Shown here: piece after piece, positions 1 through 7,746 of the stretch
Position numbering within the stretch: position 1 is the first letter of the stretch
Layout of the letters: every line of letters starts with the position of its first letter
Origin: Oscillospiraceae bacterium
GTDB lineage: Bacteria > Bacillota > Clostridia > Oscillospirales > Acutalibacteraceae
Length of the DNA: 64,000 nucleotides
Direction: 5' to 3'
Assembly (NCBI GenBank): GCA_015066385.1
Contig: SVOJ01000002.1
Location: 62,001 to 126,000 of the forward strand
Notes under the pieces: model-generated
Told to the model about the DNA's origin: nothing
Databases searched by the model: none
The model's input: only the letters and a program-made list of their open reading frames with translations
Made by a program: the position numbers and the translations under genes

Positions 1-53
1 TTTATTATAATCTTTTTCTACGCATTTTGCAATATCAAGTTTACGGAGTTATT

Positions 54-482
54 ATGCAAACTTTTATTTCAAACAACGAAAATGAAACCTTTGACTTTGC
101 CGCACAGTTTGCAAAGCAATTGCCAGGCGGCAGTGTTATTGCCTTTACGGGCGGAATGGGTATGGGTAAAACTGCATTTGTACGCGGTGCATTGCAGGGA
201 CTTAATAATCCGTCCCGTGTGTCAAGTCCGACATTTGCACTCGTCAATGATTACGGTGGCACACCGACGGTATATCATTTTGACATGTACCGCGTTTGTG
301 ATGCGGATGATCTGTATTCAACAGGTTACTTCGACTATCTGACAGATAACTCCATTCTTTTTATTGAATGGAGTGAAAACATCACTGACTGTCTGCCTGA
401 AAATACCATTTTTGTAACCATAGAAAAAGGGCAACATGAAAATCAACGGATCATTACGGTCAGAACGGGGGAAAAAGAATGA
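54..482 (+). CDS. tsaE: tRNA t6A biosynthesis ATPase TsaE
   Basis: TsaE is the cytoplasmic ATPase that works with TsaB and TsaD to build threonylcarbamoyl-adenosine at position 37 of ANN-decoding tRNAs. The 142-residue product has the usual family size. A Walker A loop GGMGMGKT lies at residues 33-40, followed by the family blocks SSPTFALVNDY, HFDMYR and FIEWSE. The start at 54 is chosen because CGGAG at 44-48 precedes it; the in-frame ATG at 27 has no ribosome binding site. The stop overlaps the tsaB start (ATGA), so the two are translationally coupled. A TATAAT at 6-11 could be the -10 box, with its -35 outside the window. tsaD is not in this window. Confidence 0.95.
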   Translation: MQTFISNNENETFDFAAQFAKQLPGGSVIAFTGGMGMGKTAFVRGALQGLNNPSRVSSPTFALVNDYGGTPTVYHFDMYRVCDADDLYSTGYFDYLTDNSILFIEWSENITDCLPENTIFVTIEKGQHENQRIITVRTGEKE

Positions 483-1195
483 TTATTCTTGCATTGGAAT
501 CTTCGGCTGTTGCGGCAAGTGCCGCTGTATGTAAAGACGGTCAAATCATCAGCGAAGCCTTTTTGAATATCGGCCTTACTCACTCGCAGACCCTGCTTCC
601 GCTTGCCCGAAACGCACTTTCTGCCGCCAATCTGAAAGTCAGTGATGTGGATATTTTTGCAGTTTCTTACGGTCCCGGTTCCTTCACAGGCATCCGAATA
701 GGCGTTGCTGCGGCAAAAGGTATGGCATTTGCAAACAACAAGCCGTGCTACGGCATATCGACACTCGAAGCCATGGCCTGGACGGTATCTGATACAGATG
801 CATTGATTTGTCCTGTTATGGATGCCCGTTGCATGCAGGTCTATACGGCTTTGTTTGCATGCAAAAACAATCAGATTGAAAGAATAACAGCGGATGACGC
901 TGTCAAAATCGACGAACTTGCCAACATGTTGCAGGCAAAAAAACATCCGATCCTTTTACTTGGTGACGGTGCTGAAAAATATTATACCCCCCTGCACGAA
1001 AGCGGTTTACATGTCACATTAGCAAGCGAAGCCATTCGTCAGCAACACGCAAGCGGCACTGCATTAGCGGCTTGGGCACGCTACAAAAACGGAATTGTTC
1101 CGATTGAATCCGAAAAACTTGTTCCCTGCTATCTGCGTCTTTCACAAGCAGAGAGGGAACGTCAAAATAAAGAAAAAGGAGAACAAAAACAATGA
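479..1195 (+). CDS. tsaB: tRNA t6A biosynthesis protein TsaB
   Basis: TsaB is the inactive Kae1/ASKHA-fold partner of TsaD in t6A synthesis. The 238-residue product opens with ILALESSAVAASAAV, the degenerate phosphate-binding strand, and carries VSYGPGSFTGIRIGVAAAKG around residues 60-80, the most conserved block of the family. It starts inside the tsaE stop and its own stop overlaps the rpiB start (ATGA), so tsaE-tsaB-rpiB form one coupled operon. The lysine-rich C-terminal end is unremarkable. The full length and intact motifs leave little doubt. Confidence 0.95.
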   Translation: MIILALESSAVAASAAVCKDGQIISEAFLNIGLTHSQTLLPLARNALSAANLKVSDVDIFAVSYGPGSFTGIRIGVAAAKGMAFANNKPCYGISTLEAMAWTVSDTDALICPVMDARCMQVYTALFACKNNQIERITADDAVKIDELANMLQAKKHPILLLGDGAEKYYTPLHESGLHVTLASEAIRQQHASGTALAAWARYKNGIVPIESEKLVPCYLRLSQAERERQNKEKGEQKQ

Positions 1196-1626
1196 TTGCA
1201 TTAAGCAGTGACCATGCAGGATATCCCCTCAAGGAGGCAATCCGTGCATATTTTGATGAGCAAGGAATCGAATACAAAGATTGCGGTGCTTATTCCGCAG
1301 ACCCTGTGGATTACCCAGCGCAGGCAAAAAAGGGCTGTGATTGCGTTATTTCCGGCGAATGCGAAAAAGCCATTCTTTGTTGCGGCACAGGCATCGGCAT
1401 TTCCATGGCGGCAAACAAGGTCAAAGGAATCCGCGCCGCTTGCTGCTCGGACTATTTCAGTGCAAAATACACCCGCATGCACAACGATGCAAATGTACTT
1501 TGCCTGGGTGCAAGAGTCATCGGTGTCGGTGCAGCACTTGAACTTGTTGACGTCTTCCTGAACACGGAATTCGAAGGCGGCAGACATCAAAGACGCGTTG
1601 ACCAGATTATGGAACTGGAAGGTTAA
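1192..1626 (+). CDS. rpiB: ribose 5-phosphate isomerase B
   Basis: RpiB/LacAB-family sugar-phosphate isomerase, interconverting ribose 5-phosphate and ribulose 5-phosphate in the pentose phosphate pathway. The 144 residues show the N-terminal SSDHAG nucleotide-like loop, the catalytic-cysteine block CCGTGIGISMAANK and the C-terminal LGARVIG and RRVDQI blocks. These are typical RpiB; LacA/LacB or a 4-carbon sugar isomerase of the same family cannot be excluded from sequence alone. It is the last gene of the tsaE-tsaB-rpiB operon, followed 13 nt later by a strong hairpin terminator. Confidence 0.93.
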   Translation: MIALSSDHAGYPLKEAIRAYFDEQGIEYKDCGAYSADPVDYPAQAKKGCDCVISGECEKAILCCGTGIGISMAANKVKGIRAACCSDYFSAKYTRMHNDANVLCLGARVIGVGAALELVDVFLNTEFEGGRHQRRVDQIMELEG

Positions 1627-1638
1627 AAGACAACAAAC

Positions 1639-1676
1639 AGGGCTGTTGCTAAATGCAACAGCCCTCTCATTTTTTA
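1639..1676 (+). terminator. Rho-independent terminator after rpiB
   Basis: A perfect 11-bp stem AGGGCTGTTGC / GCAACAGCCCT with loop TAAAT is followed by CTCATTTTTT. It ends the rpiB operon and faces the end of the convergent phosphopantetheinyl transferase gene. The same stem sequence recurs as the outer arms of the palindromic element at 7395-7620. Confidence 0.85.
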
Positions 1677-2327
1677 TACAATCTTTTTTACAATTGAAAA
1701 AACATATTGCCCATCGGGGCTTTTATGAGAAGAATCATACAAAAACTTTTCATCCGAACATCTGACTTCCCCGTTTGTGAATTCAAAATTCACATCACGC
1801 AGATTTCTGAAGGTTCTCCCTCTTGCCGTAAAATATGCTTCCTTCATCGTATACAGTTTCCAATACTGCAACATTTCATCTTTCACATCACAGACATCAA
1901 ATCGAACAATATCAGCAAGTGACCGAACGGTTGTTGCATAGATCTGTCGCAATTCAACATCCGAAAACTCCTTCTGCGCTTCGGAAAAGCGGAACGGTGC
2001 AACATGTCTGCAATCAATACCGACAGGAACTTTGTCAGCCACACAACACAGAAAATCGTCCGCCATGCTCAGACTGAAATAAGCGGAAAAATTACTGACA
2101 AGACAAAGCTTATTGATTCCCGTCAGAATATTAAACGCAAATTCAGGAGCATCCGTCAATGCCGACAAACATTTTCTTGCAATCATTTCAAATGCGACGG
2201 CATTTCTTTTTTCTGTTTCAGTTTTCATCGCAAGAATCCTCTCTTGACGACTCGGAGAAAGAATGTTAAAGGTTTCTTCATACATTTCCGCTGAAACAGC
2301 ACTTAAATACATACTTTTGCAGACCAT
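1674..2327 (-). CDS. Sfp-type 4'-phosphopantetheinyl transferase
   Basis: Transfers 4'-phosphopantetheine from CoA to a conserved serine of carrier proteins. The signature VGIDCRH lies near residue 103, where the acidic residue of the usual GIDxE motif is replaced by Cys-Arg. The WKLYTMKEAYFTARG block near residue 156 keeps the Mg-binding Glu and following Lys-equivalent region. An N-terminal basic segment (SPSRQERILAMK) also fits the Sfp type. Start at 2327 is favoured: GGAG lies 13 nt upstream, overlapping the stop of the WYL gene; an ATG at 2312 lacks a binding site. It is the last gene of the GH2-WYL-PPTase run. No NRPS or PKS carrier protein gene is in the window, so its substrate is unknown. 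Confidence 0.75.
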   Translation of the reverse strand: MVCKSMYLSAVSAEMYEETFNILSPSRQERILAMKTETEKRNAVAFEMIARKCLSALTDAPEFAFNILTGINKLCLVSNFSAYFSLSMADDFLCCVADKVPVGIDCRHVAPFRFSEAQKEFSDVELRQIYATTVRSLADIVRFDVCDVKDEMLQYWKLYTMKEAYFTARGRTFRNLRDVNFEFTNGEVRCSDEKFLYDSSHKSPDGQYVFSIVKKIV

Positions 2328-2335
2328 ATCAAAAA

Positions 2336-3364
2336 TTATTCTCCGTTTTCCGCTTGCGAATATGCTGCACATATCCGTTTTGCCTTTTCTTTCACCATAT
2401 CACGTAATGTTTCGGGAAATACGACCCGCGCATGTTCGCCGAATTGCATAATATACGATACCAAACCGTCTGAAACGGTTGCCGTAAAGCGAACACTGAA
2501 TCGTTCAGGGGTGCTCCCCTTTCGCAGATTTACATTCTCACCAAAACGATCCAGAATCTGTTCAAGAATTTCAGAATCACAATCCAGTTCAACCACATCC
2601 GTGGTACCGGTAAACATGTTGAACTTTTTTCCGACATAGTCAGCCGTATTGAACATGGCTCTGTATTCACAGACCTCGTGAATCGGACGTATATTTTCCT
2701 GCAACAATTCCACTGAATGAATTCTGTCAATGCGCCAATGCGAAAGATTGTCATACTTTCCGTTATTGGCAATCAGGTAATAGTGATCATTAGACCAGAT
2801 CAAAGCATAAGGGCTCAATTCAAAACTGCGGCTTTCTTTTCGAGCGGTGAATTTTTCACCCATCACACGCTTTGCATACTGCAAACGAACTCGCTTGCCG
2901 GACTTAATGGCAGTATCAAGTGCATCAATCGAATAATAGATTTCTTCGTTGCTGCATTTGGGCCGAGCGTCGATATAAATCTGTTCTTTTAACTTTTTTT
3001 CCTGGTATTCACTGGCAAAGCCACCGATTTTGGCAACCAATGCACGGGTTTTGGAAGGAGAAATAAAATCTGCCGCCTGCACAGCATCCGACAACAAGCG
3101 CACTTCCGCCAATTCAAAATCACGACTGCCGAGAAAATAACCTTTTTTCGGTGATGTCGTGCTGATGATATCCATTCCATATTCACGCAAAATGGATATA
3201 TCACTGTACAAAGATTTGCGTTCAGCCGCAATTCCCGATTCCTGCAGATAATCAATAATATCAGCCGAATTCAGAATATGCTCTTCATCCGAATGCCGTT
3301 TAAAAATATCTGCAAGAATCAACAGTTTCATTTTTGCATTGGCATTGCCGGCCATGAGAGTCAC
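2336..3364 (-). CDS. WYL-domain transcriptional regulator
   Basis: A 342-residue (GTG start) or 339-residue (ATG at 3355) DNA-binding protein. An N-terminal helix-turn-helix region covers about residues 15-65 (KLLILADIFKRHS through SLYSDISILREYGMDI). It is followed by the WYL ligand-sensing domain, with FELSPYALIWSNDHYYLIA and HWRIDRI. A C-terminal WCX-like extension ends the protein. WYL proteins respond to oligonucleotides or other ligands, and many act as local regulators. It lies 8 nt downstream of a GH2 glycosidase on the same strand, so control of that glycosidase is a reasonable inference but is not shown by the sequence. Confidence 0.85.
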   Translation of the reverse strand: MTLMAGNANAKMKLLILADIFKRHSDEEHILNSADIIDYLQESGIAAERKSLYSDISILREYGMDIISTTSPKKGYFLGSRDFELAEVRLLSDAVQAADFISPSKTRALVAKIGGFASEYQEKKLKEQIYIDARPKCSNEEIYYSIDALDTAIKSGKRVRLQYAKRVMGEKFTARKESRSFELSPYALIWSNDHYYLIANNGKYDNLSHWRIDRIHSVELLQENIRPIHEVCEYRAMFNTADYVGKKFNMFTGTTDVVELDCDSEILEQILDRFGENVNLRKGSTPERFSVRFTATVSDGLVSYIMQFGEHARVVFPETLRDMVKEKAKRICAAYSQAENGE

Positions 3365-3372
3365 TCACTTTC

Positions 3373-5121
3373 TTAATAACGCATCTGTGCGTTGATTTCT
3401 TTAAGCATTGTTTCGTCAAGCTTGACGAGTTTTCTGTCATACGTCAGAATGCCGTTGACTTCAAACTCAACGTCGCTGACCTGCGTATAGACCGTGGCAC
3501 AAAGTCCTTTCTTAATAAGCGGAATAATTTGTGTTTTAAACAGAATCTTATAGGCCTTGGAAAGTGCCTTTTCGGAAGTAAACATGATATAACCGAACGA
3601 TTTCTTCTTATTCCATACATGACCGTCAACAATGCGGGAATATCCTCCGAATTCACTTAAGACAAAAGGTCTTCCCTCCTTGCGACCGGGCATGGTCACG
3701 GGAACAATATAACGATGGATACTTCTGAACTCGGGACCGTGCTGATCATGCCATCCGCTTGCATGATCGACAAAGCGGGACGGGTCATATCGTTTCACAG
3801 AATGACCGATTTCATAGGCATCAAACTGTCCCCAACCTTCATTGAACGGGACCCAACAACAGATGGAAACGTTATTATAAAGCGAGTCGATCACTTCAAA
3901 CAGTTCTCGGCGGAAATCTTCACGCCATTCGGGCTTTTCACGGCTGAATGCCTTATATTTATTATCCTTAATATCAATACTCAGATTCGGCAAAACACCC
4001 GCAATCCACTGACTGACGGGTTTACCACCCGAAACCATATCCTGCCAGACAAGCATGCCGAGTCTGTCACAGTGATAATACCAACGGGCAGGCTCAACCT
4101 TGATATGCTTTCTGAGCATATTAAAGCCGAGTTCTTTCATTTTCGCAATATCATAAATCATTGCTTCATCCGTAGGCGGTGTCATGCCACCGTCACACCA
4201 GTAGCCCTGATCAAGCAACCCGTTGTGGAAATAAGGTTCGTTATTCAGGCACAAACGCGGAATGCCGTTTATCTTGCGGATGGAATATTTGCGCATCCCG
4301 AAATACGAAACAACACTGTCAACCGCTTTATCGCCGTCAGACAAGGTAATGCGAAGATCATAAAGCCGGGGATTTTCAGGACTCCAGCATTCATAGTCAG
4401 ACAGTTTGATAACATCATTTGTCTGAATCTCCTGTGTGAGAACAACCTTTTCACCATCCAGTATTTCGGCAGTGATTTTGGTTTCTGAACCGACGATTTC
4501 AAGATCCACTTTCAGCGAATCGGTATCAATATCGGGAAGCAACTTTACATTTTTAATATAAGAAGCCGCAACACCTTCCAGCCAGACCGTCTGCCAGATA
4601 CCGGACGTAGCGGTATACCAGAAGCCGTGGGATTCAAGTGTCTGTTTGCCTCTCTGCTGCCATCCTTCATCCGTCGGGTCATAAACGGCAACACGAAGTT
4701 CGTTTTCACCATCGTTGAGCGCATCCGTAATATCCAGCGTAAAAGGCACATAACCGCCGACGTGTTCGCCGACAAGTGTCCCATTCACATACACTTTGCA
4801 TTTCCAGTCAACCGCCCCGAAATGAAGCAGAATGCGATCATTGCGGATGTTTTCATTTACCGTGAATTTCTTGCTGTACCAAAGAATTTCGGTCGGTTTA
4901 AGCTGTTTGCAAACACCTGACAACTGGGATTCAATGGCAAATGGAACAAGGATTTTGTCATTGAATGCTGTCGGTGCGACATCAAGAGAATTGCCGATTG
5001 CATACAAAAATTCGCCGTTGAGGTTCTGCCAGTTTTCTCTCGTCATCTGCGGGCGGGGGTATTCATTCAGCGGACAGTTTTTATCCACATCATCATAAAA
5101 TTTAGTCTTGATATATTCCAT
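3373..5121 (-). CDS. Glycoside hydrolase family 2 protein (beta-galactosidase/glucuronidase-like)
   Basis: A 582-residue GH2 enzyme without signal peptide, hence cytoplasmic. The N-terminal sugar-binding jelly-roll carries EYPRPQMTRENWQNLNGEF and the YSKKF and LHFGAVDWKCKVYVNG blocks. An immunoglobulin-like domain follows, then the TIM barrel with the acid/base Glu in WVPFNEGWGQF near residue 427 and the nucleophile Glu in FVLSEFGGYS near residue 490. The start at 5121 is chosen because GGAGG sits 6 nt upstream; the ATG at 5127 would abut it. Substrate specificity cannot be read: galactoside, glucuronide and mannoside hydrolases all share these motifs. It heads a run with the WYL regulator and PPTase, transcribed away from ribU. 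No clear promoter was resolved. Confidence 0.88.
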   Translation of the reverse strand: MEYIKTKFYDDVDKNCPLNEYPRPQMTRENWQNLNGEFLYAIGNSLDVAPTAFNDKILVPFAIESQLSGVCKQLKPTEILWYSKKFTVNENIRNDRILLHFGAVDWKCKVYVNGTLVGEHVGGYVPFTLDITDALNDGENELRVAVYDPTDEGWQQRGKQTLESHGFWYTATSGIWQTVWLEGVAASYIKNVKLLPDIDTDSLKVDLEIVGSETKITAEILDGEKVVLTQEIQTNDVIKLSDYECWSPENPRLYDLRITLSDGDKAVDSVVSYFGMRKYSIRKINGIPRLCLNNEPYFHNGLLDQGYWCDGGMTPPTDEAMIYDIAKMKELGFNMLRKHIKVEPARWYYHCDRLGMLVWQDMVSGGKPVSQWIAGVLPNLSIDIKDNKYKAFSREKPEWREDFRRELFEVIDSLYNNVSICCWVPFNEGWGQFDAYEIGHSVKRYDPSRFVDHASGWHDQHGPEFRSIHRYIVPVTMPGRKEGRPFVLSEFGGYSRIVDGHVWNKKKSFGYIMFTSEKALSKAYKILFKTQIIPLIKKGLCATVYTQVSDVEFEVNGILTYDRKLVKLDETMLKEINAQMRY

Positions 5122-5210
5122 TTTCATCCTCCGTTTTTTATAATACAAATAGTATATGCTTCTTTATTGTAATAGATTTTACAAAAAAAGTAAATATATT
5201 TTTAAAAATA

Positions 5211-5239
5211 TTGACAACTTTATTATCAATGAGTATAAT
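5211..5239 (+). promoter_or_regulatory. SigA-type promoter of ribU
   Basis: Consensus -35 TTGACA at 5211-5216 and -10 TATAAT at 5234-5239, separated by exactly 17 bp. The FMN riboswitch begins 7 nt after the -10 box. Confidence 0.85.
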
Positions 5240-5245
5240 ATTATT

Positions 5246-5364
5246 GTCTTCGGGGCGGGGTGCAATTCCCCACCGGCGGTAAAAGTCCGCGAGCCTGCTT
5301 ATATTTTTGGCTGACAGGGTGTAATTCCCTGACCGACGGTTACAGTCCGGATGGAAGAAGAGCG
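5246..5364 (+). promoter_or_regulatory. FMN riboswitch (RFN element)
   Basis: The conserved RFN core is present in order: CTTCGGGGCGGGGTG, AATTCCCCACCGGCGGT, AGTCCGCGAGC, the second arm GACAGGGTG-AATTCCCTGACCGACGGT, then CAGTCCGGATG and the closing GAAGAAGAGC. It binds FMN and is placed directly before an intrinsic terminator and the riboflavin transporter gene ribU. The arrangement fits transcription termination when FMN is abundant. Confidence 0.95.
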
Positions 5365-5373
5365 TTGTTTGCC

Positions 5374-5401
5374 GTCCCGTAAGTGGGACTTTTTTCTTTT
5401 T
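5374..5401 (+). terminator. Riboswitch-controlled terminator before ribU
   Basis: GTCCC(G)-TAAG-(T)GGGAC hairpin at 5374-5389 followed by TTTTTTCTTTTT. It is the expression platform of the FMN riboswitch, and the ribU binding site and start lie immediately after it. Confidence 0.85.
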
Positions 5402-5414
5402 CGGAGGCATTTTT

Positions 5415-5975
5415 ATGAATGACAAACACGCAAAAATCTTAAAGACCGTGGAACTTGCCATGCTTGCGGCTCTTTCCGTTGTTTTGATGCTCCTGGTACG
5501 TTTTCCGCTGATTCCGTCTGCCGCATTTCTTGAATATGACATGGGCGATGTGCCTGTTCTTATTTCCACATTCCTGTTTGGTCCGATTGCCGGATTTGCC
5601 GTACTGGTTGTCGAATCTCTCATACAGGCAATCACAGTCAGTTCGGCAAGCGGTTGGGTCGGTTTTGTGATGCACGTCTGCTCTTCAGGTGTTTTTCTGT
5701 TTGCGGCAGGATTGATCTACAAAAAATTCAAATCGATCAAAGGTCTTTTATTGGCTCTCACAATCGGCAGCATTCTGATGACAATTGTAATGATTCCGCT
5801 GAATCTGATTTTCACAGTCCATTTCCTCGGCTCTCCGCGTGAAGTGGTTATTGATATGTTGATTCCTGCTATTATTCCGTTCAATCTTTTCAAGGCGGTT
5901 CTCAATTCCGCAGTTGCGGGCCTTATTTTTGTTCCGTTGCAGAAAATTCTTAAAAATGCAAAATTATTACCGTAA
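5415..5975 (+). CDS. ribU: ECF transporter riboflavin-binding S component RibU
   Basis: The 186-residue integral membrane protein has five to six hydrophobic segments and the ECF S-component look: an N-terminal LAMLAALSVVLMLLVRFPLIPSA region, then LEYDMGDVPVLISTFLFGP, typical of RibU. It binds riboflavin outside the cell and imports it with the shared ECF energising module (EcfA1A2T), which is not in this window. The FMN riboswitch upstream confirms the substrate class. Start at 5415 follows CGGAGG at 5402-5407. Alone in its transcription unit. Confidence 0.93.
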   Translation: MNDKHAKILKTVELAMLAALSVVLMLLVRFPLIPSAAFLEYDMGDVPVLISTFLFGPIAGFAVLVVESLIQAITVSSASGWVGFVMHVCSSGVFLFAAGLIYKKFKSIKGLLLALTIGSILMTIVMIPLNLIFTVHFLGSPREVVIDMLIPAIIPFNLFKAVLNSAVAGLIFVPLQKILKNAKLLP

Positions 5976-6002
5976 ATTGTCGCAAAAAATAAAAATTTCA
6001 TA

Positions 6003-6031
6003 TTGACAAATTGCATAAATTGTTGTAAGAT
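6003..6031 (+). promoter_or_regulatory. SigA-type promoter of metK
   Basis: -35 TTGACA at 6003-6008 and -10 TAAGAT at 6026-6031, with a 17-bp spacer, about 20 nt before the SAM riboswitch. Confidence 0.75.
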
Positions 6032-6051
6032 GTTTTATGCAAAGTGAATAA

Positions 6052-6143
6052 CTTATAAAGAGTGGCGGAGGGAACGGCCCTGCGAAGCCCGGCAACCTGC
6101 ATTTTGTAAGGTGCCAAATCCGACGGTTTAACCGAGAGATAAG
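6052..6143 (+). promoter_or_regulatory. SAM-I (S-box) riboswitch
   Basis: All S-box landmarks are present. P1 is CTTAT (6052) pairing with ATAAG (6139-6143). The core reads AAAGAGTGGCGGAGGGAACGG, then CCCTGCGAAGCCCGGCAACC, then GGTGCCAAATCCGACGG and the closing GAGAGATAAG. It senses S-adenosylmethionine and controls the following SAM synthetase gene: product feedback through transcription termination. Confidence 0.97.
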
Positions 6144-6150
6144 TACAAAA

Positions 6151-6176
6151 GCTCACGGTAACCCGTGAGCTTTTTT
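6151..6176 (+). terminator. SAM-I expression platform terminator
   Basis: Perfect 8-bp stem GCTCACGG / CCGTGAGC with tetraloop TAAC (6151-6170), followed by TTTTTT. The metK ribosome binding site GGAGG begins at 6180, only four nt after the T-run, so a terminated transcript ends just short of it. Confidence 0.9.
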
Positions 6177-6192
6177 AATGGAGGAAACAGAA

Positions 6193-7377
6193 ATGGCAAA
6201 ACACTTTTTTACATCCGAATCCGTAACGGAAGGACATCCCGATAAAATCTGCGATCAGATTTCCGATGCTGTGCTTGATGCAATGCTTGAACAGGACCCC
6301 ATGTCCCGTGTTGCTTGTGAAACCGTTTGCACAACGGGTATGACCATGCTCATGGGTGAAATCACAACCAAAGCACAGGTTGACATTCCCGCAATCGCAA
6401 GAAAAGTCATTTGTGATATTGGTTTCGATCGTCCCGAAGCCGGCTTTGACGGCCACAGTTGTGCCGTTTTCACTACCTTGGACAAACAGTCCCCTGACAT
6501 TGCAATGGGTGTTGATGCTTCACTTGAACTCAAAGACGGCGAAGATGATGCTTACAACCAGTTCGGTGCAGGCGATCAGGGCATGATGTTCGGCTTTGCT
6601 TGCAATGAAACAGAAGAACTGATGCCCCTGCCCATTGCCCTTGCACATAAACTCGCACTGAAATTAACTGCTGTTCGCAAGGACGGAACTCTTCCCTATC
6701 TGCTTCCCGACGGAAAAACGCAGGTTACGGTTGAATATGAAGACAACAAACCCGTCCGTGTTGATACGGTTGTTGTGTCCTCACAGCATCTTGCAAGTGC
6801 AACGCTGGATCAGATCCGCAGAGATATTCTGCAGTATGTTATTACACCTGTTATTGATGCAAATCTGCTTGACGAAAACACCAAGTATTATGTCAACCCC
6901 ACAGGCCGTTTCGTAATCGGCGGTCCCGTCGGTGACTCGGGTCTTACAGGCAGAAAGATCATTGTTGATACATACGGCGGATATGCCGCACATGGTGGCG
7001 GTGCTTTTTCAGGCAAGGATCCGACCAAGGTTGACCGTTCCGCAGCGTATGCTGCACGCTATGTTGCTAAAAACATTGTTGCCGCCGGGCTTGCTGACAA
7101 ATGTCAGGTAGAACTCGCTTATGCCATCGGTGTTGCAAAACCCGTTTCCGTTCTTGTTGACACGCAAGGCACAGGCAAGATTTCTGATGCTGTTTTGTCA
7201 GATGCTGTCAATAAAGTATTCGATCTTCGTCCTGCCGCTATCATTGAAAAATTGCAACTTCGCCGACCGATTTACCGTCAGTTGGCTGCCTACGGTCATC
7301 TCGGCAGAACCGATCTTGATCTGACATGGGAAAAAACAGATAAGGTTGATGCTCTTCTTGCCGCAGTTGCACAATAA
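6193..7377 (+). CDS. metK: S-adenosylmethionine synthetase
   Basis: MetK makes SAM from methionine and ATP. The 394-residue product carries the family blocks [20 protein letters not shown] at the N-terminus, [14 protein letters not shown] (ATP-binding loop) near residue 120 and [19 protein letters not shown] near residue 270. The start at 6193 follows GGAGG at 6180-6184; an upstream in-frame ATG at 6178 lies in the terminator tail. It is regulated by the SAM-I riboswitch just upstream. A 226-bp palindromic element replaces an ordinary terminator downstream. Confidence 0.97.
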   Translation: MAKHFFTSESVTEGHPDKICDQISDAVLDAMLEQDPMSRVACETVCTTGMTMLMGEITTKAQVDIPAIARKVICDIGFDRPEAGFDGHSCAVFTTLDKQSPDIAMGVDASLELKDGEDDAYNQFGAGDQGMMFGFACNETEELMPLPIALAHKLALKLTAVRKDGTLPYLLPDGKTQVTVEYEDNKPVRVDTVVVSSQHLASATLDQIRRDILQYVITPVIDANLLDENTKYYVNPTGRFVIGGPVGDSGLTGRKIIVDTYGGYAAHGGGAFSGKDPTKVDRSAAYAARYVAKNIVAAGLADKCQVELAYAIGVAKPVSVLVDTQGTGKISDAVLSDAVNKVFDLRPAAIIEKLQLRRPIYRQLAAYGHLGRTDLDLTWEKTDKVDALLAAVAQ

Positions 7378-7394
7378 AATTTCAAAATGCAACG

Positions 7395-7620
7395 AAAAGG
7401 GCTGTTGCATTTAGCGCAGACCAAAAAGAAAAATAAAAAAACAGATGCTCTTAGGCTGATATGTCGCTTAAGGACATCTGTTTTTTGATTTATAATCCAA
7501 AAATAAGGAACATAAAAAACGCTATTTTTCTTTTTTAAGTCTTTTCGCCCTCTCGCGGTATCCGCATACAGCTTAGGGGCGAAGAAAATGCCTACTGCAT
7601 CTAAATGCAACAGCCCTTTT
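7395..7620. repeat. 226-bp palindromic non-coding element (MITE-like or structured RNA)
   Basis: This fills most of the 369-bp gap between metK and the next gene. Its outer arms are a perfect 19-bp inverted repeat, AAAAGGGCTGTTGCATTTA (7395-7413) and its complement (7602-7620). Pairing extends inward after a small internal loop (GCAG/CTGC). Inside are two more hairpins: a 12-bp stem AAAAAACAGATG / CATCTGTTTTTT (7435-7446 with 7475-7486) and TTCGCCC / GGGCGAA (7544-7550 with 7577-7583), the latter enclosing GCGG-TAT-CCGC. No convincing ORF is present; a minus-strand frame crosses it but runs into metK. The arms match the rpiB terminator stem. It could be a miniature inverted-repeat element, an insertion within a terminator, or a structured RNA. 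No clear target-site duplication was seen. Confidence 0.6.
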
Positions 7621-7706
7621 TAAAATTGGTCTTGCAACAAATCCGAAGCTGACATTATTATGACACAAACTAAAATGTACTTAAAACAATTTCAAAACAT
7701 AATAAA

Positions 7707-7729
7707 AGCCGTCTGCACTGCAGACGGCT
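7707..7729 (-). terminator. Terminator of the zinc-ribbon membrane protein gene
   Basis: 10-bp stem AGCCGTCTGC / GCAGACGGCT with a 3-nt loop. On the minus strand it is followed by TTTTATTATG, so it serves the gene ending at 7747. Confidence 0.75.
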
Positions 7730-7746
7730 GAATTGTTATTAGTTTT

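Noticed and set aside
3715-4488. 257-codon plus-strand frame inside the GH2 gene
   Set aside because: Antisense shadow of a gene with clear GH2 catalytic motifs; no ribosome binding site or family resemblance.
7296-7610. 104-codon minus-strand frame across the palindromic element
   Set aside because: It runs antisense into metK, has no ribosome binding site and its sequence follows the palindrome structure.
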